This document shows, piece by piece, positions 56,386-64,000 of a stretch of 64,000 nucleotides of DNA (position 1 is the stretch's first letter; each line of letters starts with the position of its first letter). Source of the stretch: Symbiodinium kawagutii (taxonomy: Eukaryota > Sar > Dinophyceae > Suessiales > Symbiodiniaceae); assembly GCA_009767595.1 (NCBI GenBank), contig VSDK01016840.1, positions 307,302 to 371,301 on the forward strand, in the 5' to 3' direction. The notes under the pieces are model-generated. The model made no database searches and was not told the origin of the DNA. It saw only the letters and a list, made by a program, of their open reading frames with translations. Both the position numbers and the translations under genes were made by a program.

Positions 56386-56628
56386 GTGAACATCATTCAA
56401 ACTTGGAATATAAGTGCGGGCAAGATTTCGCACTCAAAGGGACTTTTTACATCATCAATTCATGGACCTGATGTGGGCAATGAATCGGCAGTGTTGCAAC
56501 ATGTGCCACCCATGGAGGCCAGAAATCCGTTGCCGCTTGGTGGTGGTGACCTGATTTGTTTGTTCCGCTTCTTCAAATGTGGATGTGTCAAAGAACATGG
56601 TTATGTCCTGCTGAGACTCCGAAAATAG
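56386..56628 (+). CDS. Exon candidate
   Basis: The frame reads AVLQHVPPMEARNPLPLGGG and FKCGCVKEHGYVLLRLRK, ending TAG 56626. A 184-codon - frame begins just downstream. Confidence 0.25.
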   Translation: MNIIQTWNISAGKISHSKGLFTSSIHGPDVGNESAVLQHVPPMEARNPLPLGGGDLICLFRFFKCGCVKEHGYVLLRLRK

Positions 56629-57225
56629 TTGTGACCTCGACGCCAAAAGAATTATTGAACCGATTTCCGTATAATGCAAATCCGCCAAAGTGATCATCAT
56701 TGATTGCTTGACCACGGCAAGTTAGGATCCTGCCCTTTGCTCGACAATTACATTGCCGATTGCTCACACCAAAGAATGTGTGCGGGACTCTCAGGCTGGC
56801 ATGAGCAGTACTCTCAGGCTGCCATGAGGAGCGAATGCTTGGGACATCTTGGGACATGCGCCACAAATTGTCGATGAGACTGGTGGAATGAGGCAAGCGA
56901 TCTGGCGAAGTTTGGCCTGCAAGTGAGCCATTGCAACCGTCGCTTGGCCATTGGCAGCTTTGCCAAACAACGAATTCTGAAGCGCACCTCTCGCTGCCTC
57001 TCGCTTTTGAAGGCACCGGATTCTCGATTCGCAGCCCCTCGGTGAAGCTTGGCCTGGCAGATGGCAATCGCATCAGCGATGGCAGTACTTCTCCTTGCAT
57101 TGTGCGTTTTTGTGTATCCTTCATGAGCACTGAAAGCTGCAACAGGTGGAGGCCATGCCTTTTCTTATCCTTCTATAGGGCGCAGCGGCTTGATTTCGAA
57201 GCGAGGATCAAGATGTGCTGATCCG
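56590..57225. other. Exon-like region, both strands open
   Basis: The - strand has one 184-codon frame (56588-57142). The + strand reads AFEGTGFSIRSPSVKLGLAD and GSTSPCIVRFCVSFM. No acceptor clearly decides the strand. Confidence 0.25.
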
Positions 57226-57439
57226 CTGTTTGCAGATCTGCCTGCATCGTCGTTTTGAACCAGCCCTGGAACTATATTCCCAGCTGGAGGAGGTTCGCAC
57301 AGCCCCATTGCCAAACAGCACTCCCTGTTCTTGATGTAGGTTGGTAATTGGTCATTATTGGACATTCATTGGTAATATGCATACATCATTGAGCAAGGCC
57401 TGGAGCTTGAGCCAACAACCCTTCGGGCAAGAAACCTGA

Positions 57440-57661
57440 GAGTTTCTAGGCTTTGCACTGCAGCATGTGACCCACGCATCGCCCCAGAACCTGCCCCAGG
57501 CGGCGAATTTGGAGACGTGGTTGCGACAATTACGAGACTTCAGGCAGAAGCAGTTTCCTCCTGCTGATGGCCCTGGCAGTGCACCACCTCCAGCCTCTTG
57601 TTCAAGAAGTGAATTTGGGTCGAGACGGACTTGGCTTCGGTTCGTTCGACATGTCACATAG
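57440..57661. other. Exon-like region, both strands open
   Basis: + reads AANLETWLRQLRDFRQKQFP or APEPAPGGEFGDVVATITRL. - reads VTCRTNRSQVRLDPNSLLEQ. One true exon is likely; the strand is not decided. Confidence 0.25.
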
Positions 57662-57669
57662 ATTCCTGG

Positions 57670-58510
57670 CACTCTGAAACAATTGAAAGTTCATAATTCA
57701 CAACCTTGCAATACCACAGTTTTAAATTCAGCTGCAATGATTTTTGTCTAAGACTTTGGTCAGCTTTTGTAGTTGAGCTGGAGGTATAAACGCTTGGCAG
57801 GAGAGCCTGGTTTGGAAATAACTGAAGTTTTTGAATGTTTTTGAGTTATTCTTTCCGCCCATCTCAAGCCAGCCCAGTCTTGGTGCGCAGCGGCAGCAGC
57901 CCTCCCAGATGGGCGATTGTGCGTTGTTGGTGGCGGCTGTTACAGCTGCGTAGCAGCAAAGGAAAGGGGCATAGAGGGATACAGTAGCAGGAGTACAAGT
58001 CTGGGATGAACTGCAATCACTCATAGTGAAAAGCACTCAACATGACGGTCCCGCTATGTTTAAGTTCTTTCGAATTCAATGCCGACATATGGATAGTTTC
58101 CATACCGATACACATTGCAGATTGTTCCATATGCAATTGCGCGTTATATAGCCGAGTCATGTTGCCCAGCTGCACATTCCTCCACATTTGTAAAGACTGT
58201 CTCTGAATTGCGTGCGGCGAGCTCGGCGAGCCTGACAGATGTTCGAAATTGCGTGTTCTGATCCCTTTTTGGTCTTGTTCCAGTGCTTTTTTGGATATAA
58301 TACGCGATTATGTATGATTATGTTTAAGTTTTGTTATGATGGTGTTTTTTCACTCGTGCTGAATGTGGATTTGCCTTCCGTGTTTTCCTTCTTTTTCAGT
58401 TCTGTTTGCTTGATTTGCTTCGTTGAACTGTCCTTTTTCTTTTTTTGCTTCTTTGTTTTTCTGCTTTGCTATTCAACTTTTTGCTGTGTTGTTTCTTTGC
58501 TTGGCCTTCT
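57670..58510. other. Stretch without supported gene
   Basis: T-rich (especially 58250-58510, TTTTTGCTTCTTTG-like), intron or spacer. Confidence 0.35.
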
Positions 58511-58997
58511 CAACTCAATCGGGTCCTCCGCGAAAACCGCCCGTAGGGATGAGTGGAAGATCTGACAAAGACCTACCAAACGGCGGCGAAAAAACGCACC
58601 TGTGGATATTTGCATTCTCGCAGGCTTGTTAGGTACTAGTTAATCTAATTAGGGCTGACCAGAAAAATGCTGGTAAATGTGGAGCGTGTCGGGGCCATGC
58701 TGAGCAGATCCCACAAACACCACACAAACTGCAGGTTTCAGCGTTGCTGCAAGCAGCTGGGCCAACATGTCCAGCCACAAGCCAAAGGACCTCTCAAGAC
58801 CCCGACAAAAATGTGGGCATGCGCTCCTTTTTTTGGTTTCAGTGGGTAGGAAAGATCAGAAAAGGGCATCACAGAGCTATGATCTTGATGATGAAATCTT
58901 TCATTCCTGAAACTGAATAATCTTTTCACGAGCTTGACATGCATTCCCTGCAGCACGAACCTGATCTCACATGCTTCTCATGATGCTTCTTTCTCAG

Positions 58998-59128
58998 GCT
59001 ATGAGTGGACCAACGTGCAGTCAAATCTGAAAGAAGTTTTTTGGCACCAGCCCGATGTATACCTTTTCGATGTATCATCATCGCAGTGGTCTCGTCAAGC
59101 AACACTTGGCAACTCAGCTTGTGGCTAG
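58998..59128 (+). CDS. Terminal exon, unassigned
   Basis: Acceptor GATGCTTCTTTCTCAG, then YEWTNVQSNLKEVFWHQPDV and YLFDVSSSQWSRQATLG, ending TAG at 59126. Well-formed globular composition. Confidence 0.45.
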
Positions 59129-59301
59129 TTGTTTTTGCATTGTGCTCACTAGTGCAGACAAAGTACAAGCTGAGGGCAAACCAGAAGGCGGCTCAATTCG
59201 TGTTTGATGTCAGAGGTCCTGAAGCATCCCGCTTTTTCAAATCATCATTTTCATAGTAGCGACCATCCTGAAGATTTGACCTGCTTGATGATTGTGTTAT
59301 A

Positions 59302-59730
59302 TTGTGTTCATTCGTCGGCATTGTTGAGAAACCACTTGCAGCAAAGGCACACCGCCACCGCCTGCGCACACATACGCCTCTGCTCATACGGTGCTGGGCT
59401 CTCGCTGGGTCTTCTGGTGTGGAGGCTACTATGGCCAGGCCGAAGGGGGCCCTGGAAGGGCAGGTTGTGCAGCCACAAGAAGCTGAAGATAGAGAATTGT
59501 GGGATGCTCAACTGAGTGCACCTGCGGATCTAGAAATGCATAGCTTTGCACAGTTTTCAAGTGTTTTCCAATTGTTTGCCCTTTCTCATTTTTACAATGC
59601 CATTGCAGGCAGGGCTGAAATAATCTGGGAATTATCAGAGGCTGAACCCGCACAGACTCGCGTGATAGGCATACAACACGGCGTGGGCACTGGACATCGG
59701 GACATGGGAGTGGAGACCGCTTCGGAATAG
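59302..59730 (+). CDS. 142-codon open frame, probably two exons
   Basis: The first part contains VEATMARPKGALEGQVVQPQ and AEDRELWDAQLSAPADLEM. After an internal TTTACAATGCCATTGCAG acceptor (59594-59611) the second part reads RAEIIWELSEAEPAQTRVIG and ends TAG 59728. The segment between (SVFQLFALSHFYN) is likely a short intron that keeps the frame. Confidence 0.45.
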   Translation: MCSFVGIVEKPLAAKAHRHRLRTHTPLLIRCWALAGSSGVEATMARPKGALEGQVVQPQEAEDRELWDAQLSAPADLEMHSFAQFSSVFQLFALSHFYNAIAGRAEIIWELSEAEPAQTRVIGIQHGVGTGHRDMGVETASE

Positions 59731-60259
59731 CCCGAGCCTTATTTGGTAGCAGGCATCCGACAGTTTTGTCACATTGCTGAGAGTCACAGATCGATATATC
59801 AATGTAGCATTATACATAGCTCTCCATCAGAGATGTGACCAAACTGGGAGCACACATGAGTGCACCTGACTGTGTCACACTGGATATGCAGGAACACATA
59901 GGAACATGCTCTTGTTGCTGCCTTTTGTCCAAAGGTTCTGATCAATGTCCAAGCCCGCGCTACTTTGTTGCTTCTTTTGAGCACTTGAGTGCGTTGTACG
60001 CTTGGGGCGGACGCAGCTCCCAGTGACTCGCAAGCAGATACTCAGTTCCATGTAGTTGGTGCATGTTGCTGCGGGAGTATTCGCACATAACTACAAGAAA
60101 TTGAAGATGATGTAAGATGCCTAGGAGTGTAAGCAGGATGTGCATTTAATTGTGTGCCGTCATGTTTGCTATGAGGGACAAGTACTGCAACGATTTGTGG
60201 CGGCTTGATCGATCACGAGCCCACCAGGAGATGCATGTTTACTGACTTTTTTCTTGAAG

Positions 60260-60396
60260 CAGAGAATGAAGATGTCATTTTGGGGAGTGTCAAATTGAGA
60301 AGTGCTTGCACCCAGCTTTGGTGGAAATTGGATGAAATGAGAGCAATCGCCCAAGTGATCCAGAACCTGAAGGCCAACACAGACCTGATCCCATGA
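60260..60396 (+). CDS. Terminal exon, helical
   Basis: Acceptor ACTTTTTTCTTGAAG, then AENEDVILGSVKLRSACTQL and WWKLDEMRAIAQVIQNLKAN, with TGA at 60394. Good bounds, no family named. Confidence 0.45.
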
Positions 60397-60602
60397 GACT
60401 CCAGTATCAGCATAAAGTGCGCCATCAGACAAAAATCAAAAGGCAATATACGGACAAGCAGGTTATATCGAAACGGAACCGCAGGATCCTCCATGAAAGG
60501 ACATGAAACTAGTGGATTGCGCAAGTTTGCTGTTTTGGCTAACGGATTTTGATCTTGTGTTTGTGTGGGGGCGGGGGACGTGGCAGGACATCGTTCATAC
60601 AG

Positions 60603-60716
60603 AGGAGATTGCAGCTACTGGAAGCATTCCTCCAGCACGATTTGGATCGAAGCTCGTCAGCCAGGAAAACCAGGAGATGTTAGGATCAGTTTCTGCTGAA
60701 ACCATGGGACAGTGAT
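60603..60716 (+). CDS. Terminal exon, first copy of a duplicated unit
   Basis: After CGTTCATACAG the frame reads EIAATGSIPPARFGSKLVSQ and MLGSVSAETMGQ, ending TGA at 60713-60715. A second near-identical copy follows directly. Confidence 0.4.
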
Positions 60717-60828
60717 GAGATTGCAGCTACTGGAAGCATTCCTCCAGCACGATTTGGATCGAAGCTCGTCAGCCAGGAAAACCAGGAGATGTTAGGATCA
60801 GTTTCTGCTGAACCCATGGGACAGTGAT
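60605..60828 (+). repeat. 112-base tandem duplication of a coding unit
   Basis: Copies 60605-60716 and 60717-60828 differ at one position (GAAACC versus GAACCC, Thr to Pro). Each carries the same reading frame and its own stop, but 112 is not a multiple of three, so the copies cannot be read through as one frame. Confidence 0.95.
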
Positions 60829-60964
60829 GCAACTGCACGCATGGTCATGATATGTCATGATCATCAATGGTGATTGTTTCAGTCTTTGAGCTCCTCACTC
60901 TTGCTTAGTGACTAGATACTTGAGAAATCAAGGTCCCACTTCTCCTGGCCAAATTCTTACAGGA

Positions 60965-61033
60965 TTCAGCAAACATGTTTCCGCGCCATGCGGCATGCTG
61001 GAACGTTTCCGCGCCATGCAGCATGCTGGAATG
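60965..61033 (+). repeat. Small imperfect tandem repeat
   Basis: GTTTCCGCGCCATGC followed by GGCATGCTGGAA, then again with CAGCATGCTGGAA. Confidence 0.6.
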
Positions 61034-61152
61034 CAAAGTGTAGGCACAACGCCACTTCATGAAATGATATGAAATGCTACTTGTTTGGCTTGATGGACTG
61101 CTTTAGAAGCTATAGGCGTTTCCAAGTCACAAAGTTTCAACCCCCGTAGAGG

Positions 61153-61383
61153 ATGGTCAAGGGTTTTGAGTTGCCTGCATCTTCGCCAAACAAGCAAAGT
61201 GTGGTTAGTACAGAGGTGTTTTTGCATGGTTTTCAAGTTTGCACCAGCCAGCACACAAAGTCCAAACTTCCTTATTTGGCCGCTTCTGCTTTTTCACAAG
61301 CAGTCCGCTGTAATCTTAAGGACGCTCACCAATTGAAACTTGTTTGCAAGATTCTTGTGGCATCAGGCAGTTTCAGGCCCTGA
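61153..61383 (+). CDS. Exon candidate upstream of the Kelch gene
   Basis: The frame reads NKQSVVSTEVFLHGFQVCTS and QAVRCNLKDAHQLKLVCKIL, closing at TGA 61381. May be a separate exon or the 5' part of the Kelch gene. Confidence 0.3.
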   Translation: MVKGFELPASSPNKQSVVSTEVFLHGFQVCTSQHTKSKLPYLAASAFSQAVRCNLKDAHQLKLVCKILVASGSFRP

Positions 61384-61385
61384 AG

Positions 61386-62236
61386 GATTCACTTGACCGT
61401 GAGGGATGGTGTCCTGCCATGCCAAGGTGACAATCGTTTCGCAGTACTGTTTGGCGGTGGCCAGTGGAAGACCGGGGGAAGATTCCTATCGGACTGGGCT
61501 ACTGGCGTGGCATGTACAAGTGCTGCAAGTGTCATTGAGATGTGAGATTTGCTGAGCAACAAAGGCAGCATTCCACGAGGAAACTGTTGAACTTCCAAAT
61601 AAGGTCCGCGCATGTCCGCAGCACATGCTTCTCAAGTCGTTCTTTCTTTGCTTGAAGGACAGCACCACCTACTCACTGGATTTGCAGACCTTTGAGTGGA
61701 GCCGCCTTCAAACCACTGGGCAAGAGCCGATGATACTTGGACTCCTGAGTTTCTGGCTGCACTGCTAGGGTGGAACTCTGTTCACATTCCCATTAGTCAA
61801 GGCCCACCTCGAGCCCACCTTGATAGATTTGAAAACAGTTTGGTTCACCCTTTTTCCAAGGCCTCGCTTGCAGCATTCTGCAGTTAACCTCGGTGGAAAC
61901 CTTGTCTTTTGGTGGCATCAATCTCAAGAGTTTCATTTGTTTCGTTGTGCTTGTGGCACTGTAGCTTTACAGCTGTTTTGCAAATGCTTCTCTTGTGCTT
62001 TCTTTATGTGTCTTTTTATTTTCTACTTCTCAGCGTCCGAGCAATTTGTTGAATTCTTCAATTGCAGCTGATCTGTTTAATGTGTTTTTTTGTCCCTCGA
62101 GTTTCTTTATGCTTCTTCCCTTTGTTACTTTCTGGGGGGTTGGACAAAAACAGCTGAGGTGCTGATCTTTGGAGGTTACGAGGCCAGTGAACGAAGACCC
62201 TTTGAAGCATTTCGAGCTGAGAGAAGCTGTGTCCTG
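61386..62236 (+). CDS. Kelch-repeat protein, multi-exon
   Basis: Kelch repeats form beta-propellers used in protein binding. Exons: about 61386-61525 (DNRFAVLFGGGQWKTGG), 61658-61728 (STTYSLDLQTFEWSRLQTTG), 61861-about 61921 and 62154-62236 (EVLIFGGYEASERRPFEAF). Joining 61728 to 61861 gives TTGQEPPRLQHSAVNLGGNL, matching the Kelch PxPRxxHSAV segment, in phase 2/2. That intron starts GA and ends AG; no GT is available. The double-Gly and W/Y-LDL-W pattern is repeated three times. The last exon ends at consensus donor CTGGTGAGCC. The junction between the third and fourth exons is not resolved, and the 3' end lies beyond. Confidence 0.6.
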
Positions 62237-62329
62237 GTGAGCCCATCCGCCAGACCTGAGGATACCTGGGCCATTCACATACAGCGGTGCTCAATGCGAG
62301 GAGTCTACGCTGGATGCAATTGGATGGCG

Positions 62330-62525
62330 GTGCTTGGGCTACAAATACGGTTTGTGCAAACGTGATACGGTCATGAACTTTGAGGCATTTGTGAACATTG
62401 TTCATAATTCAGTCAGAATTGCAAGTCGGCAAGATTTTGAGGTAGCCGTCTTCGGGTCGGTGTTGACGTTGAGGTGTCCGCTTGATTTGGTTGAATTCCG
62501 GAACCACAGAAGTCACATTTGAGGG
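62330..62525 (+). CDS. Possible further exon of the Kelch gene
   Basis: The open frame contains FVNIVHNSVRIASRQDFEVA and LRCPLDLVEFRNHRSH. No Kelch signature, weak acceptor. Confidence 0.25.
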
Positions 62526-64000
62526 TGCGTGAGTGTGCGTGTGTGTTTATGTTCTTTACTTGGTTGCTGGACAGTTGCCCCGACTGGAGGTTTGTGCAAT
62601 CAAGTAAAGAACATTCTGAACATATGTTACTTTAATCTACAGAATTTGTGCAGATGCATTTTGCAAGTCCTCGAGAGCTCCTTTGACCCTATGCGGCAGG
62701 TCAGCTCACGGGACGGCCACGAAAAGACCATGGGGCTCGTGGTGGATGGACCAGAGCAGTGCCTTGGTCTCCTCCTGTGCTGACGGTGAGATTCACTTCC
62801 TCCTGGAAAGCTGAGGATCTCAAACTCGCAAAGTGGATGGTATGTGAAGGCCAGCGTTGGGTGTCCTTCCATGTGTAACTGACGGATGTATAAGATCAAT
62901 ATGCAGTAACATTCATATATTTCACACACAATATATATACACAATATGTTATATACGTGTAAGTGTGTTTCGTACCTGAACTTGCCGCCGTGACCTGTCA
63001 GAGACTGAACACAAAAAAGGACAAAGGACACTGCAGTACCAGTCAAGCAATTAGACATTGGGGGCCTCACCTTTCACAGGAATTGAAGGTGATTGAAAAG
63101 CACTCAAGGAGTGAGTACAAAGAGACTACCTTTACCAGAAACAATAAGCTACATGCTATTTGAATTTGCCTGACCAGCCTAATTCTCAGCCTTTCATGAC
63201 TGCCATGACTTGAGAATCCTGACTTTGGTTTGCTTGAACATAAGCCTGTACGTGTGCCCGTTTGTCACTACAGCATCTACAGCATAGGGACCACAGACCA
63301 AGCCCGAAGAGAAGAAGAGAAGAGAAGGGACCACAGACAATTCCGCCACATGTTAAGCAATTTTGTTAAGCAACATGTTGTGGGATGGATGATGGCTACC
63401 TCGTAGAAAAGGCCCTACAACGCACAGGTTGTCCCAAACAAACGATCTTTGCAAGCAGCATCATGGCTCGGCGAACTGGTCGATCCACGAACCAAATGCC
63501 GCAGCTTCATCAAATCCGTGTCAACACAGATGCCAACAGGACCATCATTAACCACATAGAATATAGTTTCGTTGTGATCAAGCATGATATAGTAGTCTGC
63601 CTGCACACATATTTACATATAGTATATAATATAGACTTAATAACTTGTCCGTCAAAAATCAAAAGTACTCAAGAAGTATACAAATGCTAATGGGTAAGTA
63701 GTTTGATTCTGCCAGCTCACTCCTTCCCTGTGTGCACAAGAGATAATGTGTTCCGTCTTCAGTCTCAATTCTCTGAGTCTGCCCGCATCCATTTCAAGCG
63801 CATGTCTTGGAGCCGATGCCTTGCACCTTGAATCTTATTGCCCCAAACAATCTGAACTGATACTGCTAGTGAAGTGATCCTGCGTGATCGTGCACGCCTT
63901 CAATGATAACCCTTCGCTGATGCTCCAAAAGTCATTGCGCGCACTCGTTTCAGAGCAGACGGTCCAACAATCGCAATGACACCCAGCGTTAGAACATGGA
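62526..64000. other. Window end with little coding signal
   Basis: Contains a possible short exon at 62650-62780 (QVLESSFDPMRQVSSRDGHE), an AT microsatellite at 62930-62955 and an AGAAGAGAAG run at 63308-63330. Otherwise only short frames. Confidence 0.3.

Overview
The window looks like nuclear DNA of an intron-rich protist alga, most likely a dinoflagellate of the Symbiodiniaceae type. There are no bacterial-style operons, and open reading is broken into short exons, mostly 30-230 bases, separated by introns of 50-700 bases. Exons usually begin right after AG. Some introns can only be read with GC or GA donors, which are known from dinoflagellates. DNA between exons is TG/CA-rich and full of small direct repeats, GA-rich runs and AT microsatellites. 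I saw no rRNA, tRNA, CRISPR array, telomere repeat or intact transposon, and one 53-base assembly gap (21048-21100). Without transcripts most exon edges are inferences. Many exon-like stretches can be read in more than one frame, and some on either strand.

Layout. At 1-1.6 kb is the 3' part of a membrane class III nucleotide cyclase, the only long intronless coding region. At 3.0-5.2 kb, + strand exons join into a PARP-like ADP-ribosyltransferase-fold protein. At 6.1-8.7 kb they join into a macro-domain protein with phase-compatible exons. From 9 to 24 kb there are many unassigned + strand exons, including an EF-hand-like gene at 17.5-18.5 kb and an AT-rich repeat block at 11.6-12.9 kb. At 24.7-25.0 kb there is a RING-like zinc-finger exon pair. 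At 34.9-35.4, 37.0-40.0 and 42.0-42.5 kb there are better supported gene pieces, of which 37.5-39.9 kb is a nicotinate/nicotinamide-nucleotide adenylyltransferase-like gene (NAD synthesis). A gene start is visible at 42.74 kb behind a four-copy 10-base repeat. At 50.3-51.4 kb there is a probable island of minus-strand coding. At 54.8-55.9 kb lies a compound TGTTGGGCC-type satellite. At 60.6-60.8 kb a terminal exon is tandemly duplicated, and at 61.4-62.2 kb is a Kelch-repeat gene with a GA-AG intron.

How parts may fit. Nearly all assignable genes read on the + strand, as expected for the unidirectional gene blocks of dinoflagellates. The ADP-ribosyltransferase-like and macro-domain genes are neighbours (writer and reader/eraser of ADP-ribose) and a NAD-synthesis gene lies about 30 kb downstream. 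Whether this is functional linkage or chance cannot be decided from one window.
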